Source: a virus. Taken from it: a stretch of DNA of 36,824 bases. The notes beneath the pieces are model-generated. The model was given only the letters and a program-made list of their open reading frames with translations. It was not told the origin of the DNA and ran no database searches. Below, in pieces: positions 21,376 through 28,521 of this stretch. Within the stretch, counting starts at the first letter, position 1; each line of letters starts with the position of its first letter. Both the position numbers and the translations under genes were made by a program. The DNA lies in IMG/VR virus record IMGVR_UViG_3300021373_002090, positions 1 to 36,824 of that record; one strand, 5' to 3'.

Positions 21376-23163
21376 ATGAGCTTTAGTTATTCAGGTGGAG
21401 TTATTACGCAAACCGGAACTGATACTGACTTGTCCGGGCTGTCTGGTTTAACTGGTGTCACAGTTACTAGCTACTCTTCGCGATACGAAATCTATGACAT
21501 TGGAACCAATCGGCTGGACATTGAGGGTGATTTAACGATTAACCCTGAAAATAATATGTTAATCAGCAATGCACCAACCGCAGTAATACCAAACATGGCT
21601 GTCAATGTGAGGGCAAATGCAACGCTGACTTTAGGCGTGAAAACAACAGTAGGCAGCGCCGTTAAATACACCACAGGCACTGCCATGATTTTGACAGAGC
21701 CGGGATCGTTAAATAATAACGGAAGTTTACATGTGGAATCTGACGGAACTTTAGAAGCGTTTGGCGCAACAATTCAGTTGGCAGGCCCGACTCGTGTTCG
21801 CAGTGGCGCATTTTTTACTTGTGAAGATTTGACGCTTGTTAATTGTAGAAACAACGCCACCCAATTTCGTATCGAAGCCATGACCTCTACAAACACAGCA
21901 AGAGTTTCTGTCACAGAAAATGGAATGACACTTAACGGTGATGGCTCCAACGACTCATGTCGTCTAACTACAACTGGCCAAGTGGCATTTCCTAGCGATG
22001 CTTTTGTGTTTAATTTTGTCCGAGCGCAATACCAACCTGCCGCAAGTGGCTACCCTCCACAGGTGTTTTTAAATTTTGACAACGGCAATAATGTAGATTC
22101 TGCTGACTTCGCGTATGCAGGAAGTGGCGGTGGCAATGGTACTACATTTAATGGAAACCTCGCAGATTTTAGAAACGTTGCTAAGCGTTTGCGATACACC
22201 AACGCCAACAAGAAAGGTGGATTTTGCAAAACCACTAAAAACGTCAACTTTGCTTTACAAGATTCCGAAGGTGCTGGACTTTCAACAGTTTCATATTATG
22301 CCGTAGACGTTGATAACGGTAGCAGGATAAATTTTAACAGCTTTGATTCTACTGCTGACATTGTGTATTCTGGCCAAAATGCAGGACCAACCTTGGCCAT
22401 CACTGCAACTGTTGAATTTATGGCAGGTCGAAACACAACTAGATTTATCGACTCTAGGACCAACGCTGACGATACAATCCTCTTTCGTTTTATCAGCTAC
22501 ACAACTAACATCACATCAACGAGTCCAGTATTAATTGGGTTGAAAGATTTGGATGCTGTGGTGGTTAATGCAACAGATGCACTGATCTCAGAATCCAACC
22601 GTTCCACCGTTGATGCTTATACTGAGCTTGAGACATCAGCAAAGTTCTATGATCGCGCCAAGTCTTACTTGACGGCTAACTACGCTGGCGAGGCTGCAAC
22701 CTTAGTTACACGATCAGGAAACGCGATTGACGCTGGTGCGTTTGACATTGTGATTGATGCCACTGCCGCCAGCGCTTTTGCATTGACTGGCAATACCATT
22801 ACTATCAAAGCATCTGAATTTGTTGGTGACATTACAACTACTGGTGCTATCACGCTTTCTAACGGCGCAACTTTCATCGGTAGCTTTACCGATAGCATCG
22901 GCACCACATCTATCGCAACACTCACTCTAACAGGTCTACAGGCAAACAGCGAAGTTCGTGTATTTGATGCAGGAACTACAACAGAACTTGCGGGCGTTGA
23001 AAACAGTGGCACAACCTTTACTGCTAACATCTCAGCTTCAAGTGTGGACATTGTTGTTCATTCCCTTGGGTACGAATACCAAAAGATTGAAGGCGCTGAC
23101 ACGTCGGCCAATCTAACGCTGCCAATACAACAGCGAGTGGATCGAAATTACAGGAACCCGTGA
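21376..23163 (+). CDS. Large beta-helix-like virion protein, candidate tailspike/receptor-binding protein (595 residues)
   Basis: ATG 21376 follows AAGGACAG. The sequence has many short Asn/Thr/Gly-rich strands (LDIEGDLTINPENNMLISN, ANATLTLGVKTTVG, GSLHVESDGTLEAFGATIQLAG), as in parallel beta-helix spikes. A middle section follows with FRNVAKRLRYTNANKKGGFC and a C-terminal Ig-like part, VRVFDAGTTTELAGV, ending RVDRNYRNP. Codon use is visibly more A/T-rich than its neighbours, as expected for a recently exchanged host-range gene. The active site, if any, is not evident. The terminal R-N-Y motif shared with the upstream protein may be an attachment or assembly element. Confidence 0.65.
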   Translation: MSFSYSGGVITQTGTDTDLSGLSGLTGVTVTSYSSRYEIYDIGTNRLDIEGDLTINPENNMLISNAPTAVIPNMAVNVRANATLTLGVKTTVGSAVKYTTGTAMILTEPGSLNNNGSLHVESDGTLEAFGATIQLAGPTRVRSGAFFTCEDLTLVNCRNNATQFRIEAMTSTNTARVSVTENGMTLNGDGSNDSCRLTTTGQVAFPSDAFVFNFVRAQYQPAASGYPPQVFLNFDNGNNVDSADFAYAGSGGGNGTTFNGNLADFRNVAKRLRYTNANKKGGFCKTTKNVNFALQDSEGAGLSTVSYYAVDVDNGSRINFNSFDSTADIVYSGQNAGPTLAITATVEFMAGRNTTRFIDSRTNADDTILFRFISYTTNITSTSPVLIGLKDLDAVVVNATDALISESNRSTVDAYTELETSAKFYDRAKSYLTANYAGEAATLVTRSGNAIDAGAFDIVIDATAASAFALTGNTITIKASEFVGDITTTGAITLSNGATFIGSFTDSIGTTSIATLTLTGLQANSEVRVFDAGTTTELAGVENSGTTFTANISASSVDIVVHSLGYEYQKIEGADTSANLTLPIQQRVDRNYRNP

Positions 23164-23164
23164 C

Positions 23165-23596
23165 ATGGCTGATGCGACTTTTGACGGTGCAAACCTGCAT
23201 ATAACACTTCCAAGCATTGGCTCCTTTGACGCTCAGAAGGAGATTTATAGCGCGTGGAAAGAATGGATCCGGCAGAGCGACAACGCCAAATATCCACCCG
23301 CGTTTGATACAACGGGCGGCGACGTGGTCGGATCCGGCGAAACCGTCGCGCCATATTTCTTTTGCCGCAACGATTTGGGTTGGCGAATTAAGATGCCGCA
23401 AGCGGACGGCGAAATCGTGGTGGCGGGCAATTTGTTTCCGCGAGACCCAAGCGCGTCATTATTTGAACAAACGTCAGGCTATGACGCCTTCTTGCGGCTT
23501 GAGGTGTCGACCAGGGCGGTTGTGATTGAGCGAGGCACAAGCGGCTTGACCGACGCAGAGGCGGCGCAACTGGCGTTAATCCCGGCGCTACTATAG
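23165..23596 (+). CDS. Virion-associated protein of the same cassette (143 residues)
   Basis: ATG 23165 lies one base after the preceding stop. The product has IYSAWKEWIRQSDNAKYPPAF, GGDVVGSGETVAPYFFCRNDLGWRIKMP and GEIVVAGNLFPRD, followed by a helical end GTSGLTDAEAAQLALIPAL. I recall this 'W-K-E-W...PAF..GGD...YFF..N..GWRI' pattern in many phage genomes next to fibre or spike genes, without assigned biochemistry. It may connect the spike proteins to the particle. The stop codon forms part of late promoter F. Confidence 0.65.
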   Translation: MADATFDGANLHITLPSIGSFDAQKEIYSAWKEWIRQSDNAKYPPAFDTTGGDVVGSGETVAPYFFCRNDLGWRIKMPQADGEIVVAGNLFPRDPSASLFEQTSGYDAFLRLEVSTRAVVIERGTSGLTDAEAAQLALIPALL

Positions 23597-23622
23597 GCAA
23601 AGCGCCGTTTGTCGCGTATTAT
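23592..23622 (+). promoter_or_regulatory. Late-class promoter, site F (TATAG-N20-TATTAT)
   Basis: TATAG 23592-23596 includes the stop codon of the preceding gene. TATTAT at 23617-23622 follows after 20 bases. There is no TG extension, but the -10 is the best of the family and TAGGCA at spacing 17 is a fair -35. It precedes the head-tail adaptor at 23656. Confidence 0.5.
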
Positions 23623-23655
23623 ATGGCAACTTCGGTTAATTTTAAGTGATACGCC

Positions 23656-24000
23656 ATGAGATGTTGCGACATGAAAGCGGGTTTGCTGCGCGAGCCTGTG
23701 ACGTTTGAGAGATCCACCAAGGCAAGCGACGGCGCGGGCGGCTTTACCGAGGCATGGGTGGCTATTAGCGGCGCGCCTGACCGCGCACACTTCAAGGCAT
23801 TGTCTGGCGCTGAAAGGTTTGCGTCTGACCGCATAGAGGCCACGACGCGAAACAGAATTGTGGTGCGATACTTCGCGGGCCTAAAGGAAAGTGACCGCGT
23901 TTTGATCCGCTCGCGTGCTTACAATATCCAGTTTATCGACAATATCGAAATGCGCGATATGTGGCTGCAAATTGACCTAGACGGCGGGCGGGCGGTCTAA
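23656..24000 (+). CDS. Head-tail adaptor (SPP1 gp16-like)
   Basis: This 114-residue protein has MKAGLLREPVTFERSTKASDGAGGFTEAWVAI, LSGAERFASDRIEATTRNRIVVRYFAGL and ending 'M-W-L-Q-I-D', the standard phage head-tail joining fold. It plugs the connector and stops DNA leaking. ATG 23656 and the in-frame ATG 23671 are both possible; the family usually starts close to the MKAG segment, so 23671 may be the real start. It overlaps the next gene by one base. Confidence 0.85.
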   Translation: MRCCDMKAGLLREPVTFERSTKASDGAGGFTEAWVAISGAPDRAHFKALSGAERFASDRIEATTRNRIVVRYFAGLKESDRVLIRSRAYNIQFIDNIEMRDMWLQIDLDGGRAV

Positions 24001-24431
24001 TGGGTGCGCGGCTTGACGGCATAAAGGGGCTAACTGCGGCGCTTGAGAATATGACGCCGGAAGTAGAACGTCAGGTCTCCATGGGCGTCAAGCAGGCGGG
24101 CGAGGAACTGCGCGCTGACATCATCAAGCGTTACAACCGAGGGCCAGCAAGCGGTCGCACATATCAGAAATACAGCCCGCGCCGCACACACAAGGCATCC
24201 GCGCCGGGGCAAGCGCCAATGACGGACACTGGTAGGCTTGCAAACGGCACGCGCACAAAGAACGCGGGGCGCTTGGCGGTCGAAGTGTATAACTTGGTGC
24301 GATATGCGTCTGTTTTGGAATATGGATCGCGGTTAATTAGGCCGCGCCCTGCATGGGTTCCGGCGACCGAAAAGATGCGCACGCGGTTCTATAAAATCAT
24401 TGAGCATTACCTGAAAAGGGCCATGAAGTGA
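24000..24431 (+). CDS. HK97 gp10-like tail completion / neck protein
   Basis: This 143-residue protein has an N-terminal helix EVERQVSMGVKQAGEELRADIIKRYNRGP, SGRTYQKYSPRRTHKASAPGQAPMTDTGRL, and VRYASVLEYGSRLIRPRPAWVPATEKMR, all hallmarks of the HK97 gp10 family that joins tail to neck. ATG 24000 overlaps the adaptor stop. It fits in order between adaptor and the DUF3168 protein. Confidence 0.9.
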   Translation: MGARLDGIKGLTAALENMTPEVERQVSMGVKQAGEELRADIIKRYNRGPASGRTYQKYSPRRTHKASAPGQAPMTDTGRLANGTRTKNAGRLAVEVYNLVRYASVLEYGSRLIRPRPAWVPATEKMRTRFYKIIEHYLKRAMK

Positions 24432-24841
24432 ACGGCGACAATCTGCAAAAGGCTATTTATAACAAACTAACCGGCGACGAAACTTTAACGGCGCTAATTA
24501 CGGGCGTATATGCCGACGTGCAGCAACCCGACGAGCCGGAAAGCGAATCCTTGTTTCCCTATGTGACCATTGGGCAAGATAACCTTGAGCGATGGGATAC
24601 AAAAACTGATTTTGGCGTCAATGCGTTGTGTCAGATTGATGTTTGGAGCCGTCAAAACAATTATTTAGAAGTCAAAAAGATTGCATCAAACATTTACAGC
24701 GCTTTGCACGCAAAAAGCCTGACCATACCCGAAGCAGAGCACGTTTTAACGCGGGTTGAGAGCGAAGAATACACAATTGATGAAGACGGCCACACAAAGC
24801 GCGGCTTGATGCTTGTCCGCGTAATTTACGACGAAATTTAG
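24428..24841 (+). CDS. Tail terminator-like protein (DUF3168)
   Basis: This 137-residue protein begins MNGDNLQKAIYNKLTGDETLTALITGVYAD, then has SLFPYVTIGQDNLERWDTKTDFG and IDVWSRQNNYLEVKKIASNIYSAL, matching DUF3168, a family that caps tail tubes. The GTG start at 24428 overlaps the previous stop as GTGA. The next gene follows after a 72-base gap with a late-class promoter. Confidence 0.85.
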   Translation: MNGDNLQKAIYNKLTGDETLTALITGVYADVQQPDEPESESLFPYVTIGQDNLERWDTKTDFGVNALCQIDVWSRQNNYLEVKKIASNIYSALHAKSLTIPEAEHVLTRVESEEYTIDEDGHTKRGLMLVRVIYDEI

Positions 24842-24845
24842 GGTC

Positions 24846-24876
24846 TATCGCACTGTAAAGCGCCATGTGATAAAAG
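24846..24876 (+). promoter_or_regulatory. Late-class promoter, site D (TATCG-N20-TAAAAG)
   Basis: GGGTC runs directly into TATCG 24846-24850; 20 bases later TAAAAG 24871-24876 is preceded by TG. A second GGGTCAATATAGG lies at 24878-24890. The site provides separate expression of the abundant major tail protein. Confidence 0.6.
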
Positions 24877-24913
24877 CGGGTCAATATAGGCTTGCTTTTA
24901 GGAGACTTACACA

Positions 24914-25333
24914 ATGGCAGCGACGGCAGGGCGCAATTTGCGCATTAAGTATGACGCAGACGGCGCGGGCGGCAGTGCAGCCGTGGTGATAGCCGGGGCG
25001 CGGACTGAAAGCCTCACGTTCAACAACGAGGCGATTGACATCACCGACAAAGACGACGTTGGGGTGCGCACGCTTCTGGACGACATCGGCACGAAGTCAA
25101 TGGATCTTTCTTGCGAAGGCGTTCTTGTTGACAACACGCTGATTGAACTGGCGCACGCTGCAACCACATCCGCAGCGCTTCACACTTTCGAGATTGAGAT
25201 TGCGGGCATTCGCAAATACACAGGCTCGTTTTTCATCTCAAGCTTTGAGGCATCGGGCGCGGAAGGCACCGACCCCGTGACGTTTACGATGTCGCTGCAA
25301 TCGTCTGGTGCAGTTGCGAGCGCTTCTGTATGA
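24914..25333 (+). CDS. Major tail (tube) protein
   Basis: This 139-residue protein contains GRNLRIKYDADGAGGSAAVVIAGARTESLTFNNEAIDITDKDDVGVRTLLDDIG and FEIEIAGIRKYTGSFFISSFEASGAEGTDPVTFTMSLQSSG. The 'N-E-x-I-D-I-T-D-K' and 'G-x-F-x-I-S-S-F-E' elements define the phage major tail protein family shared with GTAs. It polymerises into the tail tube. GGAG lies before ATG 24914, which follows its own late promoter. It overlaps the chaperone gene by four bases. Confidence 0.9.
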   Translation: MAATAGRNLRIKYDADGAGGSAAVVIAGARTESLTFNNEAIDITDKDDVGVRTLLDDIGTKSMDLSCEGVLVDNTLIELAHAATTSAALHTFEIEIAGIRKYTGSFFISSFEASGAEGTDPVTFTMSLQSSGAVASASV

Positions 25334-25671
25334 GCGTTTTTCGCGAAGCTGAAATTGAGTTGGGCGGGAAAACTTACACGGTTGTTCCGTCCAATCGCTT
25401 GCTGCGCCGCATTGAGAATGAAGTCTCGCTTGCGCGCATGGCCTTCAACTATGAACGCGGCGAGCCTCAAAACTCGCATCTGGCCTTTGTGATTGCAAAG
25501 CTTATCAACACTGACCCGACAGGCTTTGACATGACGGAAGATAAGGTCATGGGTGAGTTGATGCAAATGGAAGCGGCGACCCAGCTTCAAGGCATTTGGG
25601 GTGCTGTGTTCACAATATTAATGCCTCCGCCCAAAAAAAAAGACGCGGCGGAAAGCGACCCGAGCGAATAG
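25330..25671 (+). CDS. Tail assembly protein, GTA gp10-like (G-type chaperone)
   Basis: This 113-residue protein has MSVFREAEIELGGKTYTVVPSNRLLRRIENEV and MEAATQLQGIWGAVFTILMPP. It resembles the gene-transfer-agent gp10/tail-assembly chaperone family, which loads the tape measure for tube assembly. Near its end, codons CCC AAA AAA AAA GAC give nine consecutive A (25633-25641), a typical -1 slippery site. Slippage fuses the first 104 residues to the downstream frame. Without slippage it ends KKKDAAESDPSE. Confidence 0.85.
   Translation: MSVFREAEIELGGKTYTVVPSNRLLRRIENEVSLARMAFNYERGEPQNSHLAFVIAKLINTDPTGFDMTEDKVMGELMQMEAATQLQGIWGAVFTILMPPPKKKDAAESDPSE
25633..25641 (+). promoter_or_regulatory. Putative -1 ribosomal frameshift site (nine A)
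   Basis: Zero-frame codons AAA AAA AAA contain the heptamer A-AAA-AAA. The -1 frame is open from here to 25889. The zero frame stops at 25671. This mirrors the lambda G/G-T arrangement. Assembly error in the A-run is the main alternative. Confidence 0.6.
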
Positions 25672-25889
25672 ATGATATCCCAGAAACATTTCATTGGGAA
25701 AATATGTTTCTGGAGGCCATCAACTGGGGGATTGCTCCGGGCGAGTTTTGGGACATGACGCTTGGCGAGTGGTGGGCCATTTACGACATGCACGAAAGCC
25801 GCGCGCCGTATGGGGCAACCAAAATGACCCGAGACGAAATTGACGATCTGTTAGAGTGGACGCTAAACGATGGCACTTCCCCCGCTTAA
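25641..25889 (+). CDS. Tail assembly chaperone C-terminal part (T-type), probably made by frameshift
   Basis: The -1 frame encodes RRGGKRPERIDDIPETFHW and then MFLEAINWGIAPGEFWDMTLGEWWAIYDMHESRAPYG. The second part matches the small GTA-type tail chaperone (G-x-x-P-x-x-F-W-x-x-T-x-x-E). Ribosomes could also start at ATG 25704, giving 61 residues with only a weak upstream site. The frameshift fusion would have about 186 residues. It overlaps the tape measure start by 20 bases, as T-type genes often do. Confidence 0.75.
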   Translation, partial: RRGGKRPERIDDIPETFHWENMFLEAINWGIAPGEFWDMTLGEWWAIYDMHESRAPYGATKMTRDEIDDLLEWTLNDGTSPA

Positions 25890-27717
25890 AATAAAAATCA
25901 GCGCCGACACAAAGGGCGTGCAGGCCAGCCTAGACCAAGTCGAAGCGGCGGTTGATGGCGTTGACGAAGCAACCCGAAAATATAACAGCACGCTTGCGAA
26001 CCTTGCGCGGGCGTCAAAGTCGGGCGCGATTAGCGCAGACCAGCTTGCCGCGGCAACCGATGAAGCCGAGCGCAACTATAGGTCGGCGGCGAGTTCTGCG
26101 GCGGCGCTGACAGGCGCGCAGGTCACGGCATCACGGCAGGCGAAGGTTCTGGGCGGCGCAATGCAAGGGTCTTCGGCCCATACTGCCAACCTTGGCGCGC
26201 AGTTTAACGATATTGGCGTGATGCTTGCGGCGGGTCAAAGCCCGCTGATGCTTGCCGTTCAACAAGGTACGCAGATCAATCAGGTCATGGCGCAAATGGG
26301 CGGCGGCAAAACAGCGCTGCGCGGCCTTGCGGCTGGTTTCATGTCCATGGTCAACCCGATGAGCCTTGCGACTATCGGGATTATTGCGGGCGGCGCTGCG
26401 CTTATTCAATGGGGCATGTCGGCATCCGAAGCCAGCGAAGAATCTAAAAAGCTTGCAGAGCGAATGGAGGAAATTGAGGAAAGCGCCGATAATGCGGCAA
26501 GGGCGCTTGAGCGCGCTAGGCTTGGCATAACCAGCGAAGAACAGCGAATAAATGAAGCTTTAGTCCAGCAGCAGCGCGACCTTGACAATATGGCCCTGCG
26601 GCGAATGGGAAGCATCTCTTTAATTTCTGAAATAGAAGCGGAGATTGCCAACCTTCAAAGTCAATCGATACAAGAAAGCTCAATGCTCATGCAAGGCAAG
26701 CGCGCGCAGCTTGCCGCTGCAAAAGCGGCGCTTGAAAATGACGAAATGGCTTTGGCCGCTATTGGCGACCAAATGAAGGTTCTGCGGGACAATTTGGCGC
26801 TTGAGCGCGAAAGAGTTTCAAAAGTCAGGCTTTACAATGAGGGCTTGACGGACGCCACGATCAAATCAATGGAATTGGCCGGAATTGACATTTCGGGCGA
26901 AATATCACGGGCTGCGATTGAGGCCGCAAAGCTTGCGCAAAATTTAGGATTGTCCGTCGAGCAAGCACAAGCGGTCATGCGCATTCAAGCGGCGCTAAGA
27001 AGCGGAAGCGGCATTCCAGAGGGCGAGTTCGGCGGCACAATTACAACGCCAGAAGATGTAAGATTCCAAGGCACTATTATTGACGGATCGGACGTTGAGG
27101 ACGATGGCGGTGGCGGCGGTGGCAGGCGCACAAATTCTGGCCTAACGTCGCTTGTAGACATGCTGCAAACCGAGCGCGAACAGCTTGCCGAGTGGTACGC
27201 CGAAAGCCAAGAACTGTTGCAAAACGCATCAGACGCAGAGCTTGCCATTCTTGGCGGCAAACATGAGGCCATGCAGCGGCTTGAAGCAGAACACCAAGAG
27301 CGAATGCGCGCTATAACAGACAGCGGCATGTCAAGCGCGGTGCAAACATATGAAAAATACGGCTCGCAAATCCTTTCTGGGCTTGGCGCAACTAGCCAGC
27401 AAATTGCGCTCATCAACGCTGCCGTGGGCGCGTCTCAGGCGCTTGCTGACCCATCAATCCCGTTCTTTGGTAAGTTTGCCGCTGTGGCGCAGGTATTGGC
27501 CGCAGGGCGCAGCTTGGCGAAACAGGCAGAAGCAGGGGGCCGGGGCGCGGCTTCGCCTTCTGGCGGCGTATCAGCGGCCCCAGCGGTTGTTTCGCGTGAG
27601 GTCAATGTTAATCTAACTGGAGGCGATGCTAGGTCGCAGGGCAATATCCGCGACCTAATTGAGCAGATTAACGAGGCCGTGGGTGACGGCGCGTCTCTCA
27701 ATGTGAGGATGGCTTAA
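25870..27717 (+). CDS. Tail tape measure protein
   Basis: This is a 615-residue protein. The N-terminal domain has KIKISADTKGVQASLDQVEAAVDG. It is followed by the tape-measure core GAQFNDIGVMLAAGQSPLMLAVQQGTQINQVM (about 109-140), a hydrophobic stretch NPMSLATIGIIAGGAALIQWGM (about 163-184) and long coiled-coil helices. A Gly-rich hinge (DDGGGGGGRR) and a C-terminal part with SQQIALINAAVGASQALADP complete it. Its length predicts a tail near 90 nm by the usual 1.5 angstrom per residue rule, consistent with a siphovirus. ATG 25870 lies inside the upstream chaperone frame. Confidence 0.95.
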   Translation: MALPPLKIKISADTKGVQASLDQVEAAVDGVDEATRKYNSTLANLARASKSGAISADQLAAATDEAERNYRSAASSAAALTGAQVTASRQAKVLGGAMQGSSAHTANLGAQFNDIGVMLAAGQSPLMLAVQQGTQINQVMAQMGGGKTALRGLAAGFMSMVNPMSLATIGIIAGGAALIQWGMSASEASEESKKLAERMEEIEESADNAARALERARLGITSEEQRINEALVQQQRDLDNMALRRMGSISLISEIEAEIANLQSQSIQESSMLMQGKRAQLAAAKAALENDEMALAAIGDQMKVLRDNLALERERVSKVRLYNEGLTDATIKSMELAGIDISGEISRAAIEAAKLAQNLGLSVEQAQAVMRIQAALRSGSGIPEGEFGGTITTPEDVRFQGTIIDGSDVEDDGGGGGGRRTNSGLTSLVDMLQTEREQLAEWYAESQELLQNASDAELAILGGKHEAMQRLEAEHQERMRAITDSGMSSAVQTYEKYGSQILSGLGATSQQIALINAAVGASQALADPSIPFFGKFAAVAQVLAAGRSLAKQAEAGGRGAASPSGGVSAAPAVVSREVNVNLTGGDARSQGNIRDLIEQINEAVGDGASLNVRMA

Positions 27718-28521
27718 ATGGGCGTTATATTTGAGAGCAATTATACGCTGCCGGGTTCGGATCAGCCACTTGCAAACGCCCGAATTGCGCACGCAAATAC
27801 ATGGTATGCGGGCGGCACAATCGCGGCGTCCAGCACCGCGACAGATTTTTTTGCATCGGGTCCAAACAATTCGCTGACCTATGAAAAATGGAAGCCAACA
27901 AGCGCAACTGCAACTTGGGAAACTGATTTGGGATCTCCGAAAGCAATTGATTATTGCGCAATCGCCGCTCACACAATGGGAACGAATGGCAACACGCTTG
28001 AGGTCGAATATTGGAACGGGTCGGCGTGGGCGGGTGTTATCCCGTCAACTGCTATCGGTGACAACATGCCCGTGTTTTGCATCTTTGAGCCTGTGACCGC
28101 GCAACGCTGGCGCATATCAATCAGCAACGGCACCGCGCCCGAAATTGGCGTTATTCGGTTTGGCGCAGCCATGCAAATGCCGCAGGCTATATACGGCGGG
28201 CATTCCCCGCTTGATTATGGCCGCATGACGCGCAGCCAATCCGCTTACAGCATGTCAGGCGAGTTTTTGGGCCGCTCAAAGCAGAGAGGATGGCTAGAAG
28301 CGTCGTTTGATTGGACGCATTTGACGCGCGCTTGGATTGATACCTATTGGAAATCATTTCAAAAGGCAGCGGAAAGCGAGCCGTTTTTCATTGCCTGGCG
28401 TCCAGAGGATTTTAGCGAGGTTGGATATTGTCAGGCAGAGCGAGTTCCGGCACCCACATCAATGAGCATTGGCTCATATCATTCCGTAAATGTTGCAGTA
28501 ACGGCGCGCGCTTATGACTAA
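27718..28521 (+). CDS. Probable distal tail protein (267 residues)
   Basis: It directly follows the tape measure gene, the usual position of the distal tail protein. The first half (about 1-150) looks like a galactose-binding-type beta sandwich: YEKWKPTSATATWETDLGSPKAIDYCAIAAHTMG, VFCIFEPVTAQRWRISISNG and GVIRFG. The second half contains RGWLEASFDWTHLTRAWIDTYWKSF and PFFIAWRPEDFSEVGYCQAE, fitting a tail-tip adaptor. Assignment rests on position and architecture. Confidence 0.75.
   Translation: MGVIFESNYTLPGSDQPLANARIAHANTWYAGGTIAASSTATDFFASGPNNSLTYEKWKPTSATATWETDLGSPKAIDYCAIAAHTMGTNGNTLEVEYWNGSAWAGVIPSTAIGDNMPVFCIFEPVTAQRWRISISNGTAPEIGVIRFGAAMQMPQAIYGGHSPLDYGRMTRSQSAYSMSGEFLGRSKQRGWLEASFDWTHLTRAWIDTYWKSFQKAAESEPFFIAWRPEDFSEVGYCQAERVPAPTSMSIGSYHSVNVAVTARAYD

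Noticed and set aside
26985-27416. 143-residue minus-strand ORF inside the tape measure gene
   Set aside because: It is a Ser/Cys-rich mirror of the coiled-coil coding sequence, without a ribosome binding site or operon context.
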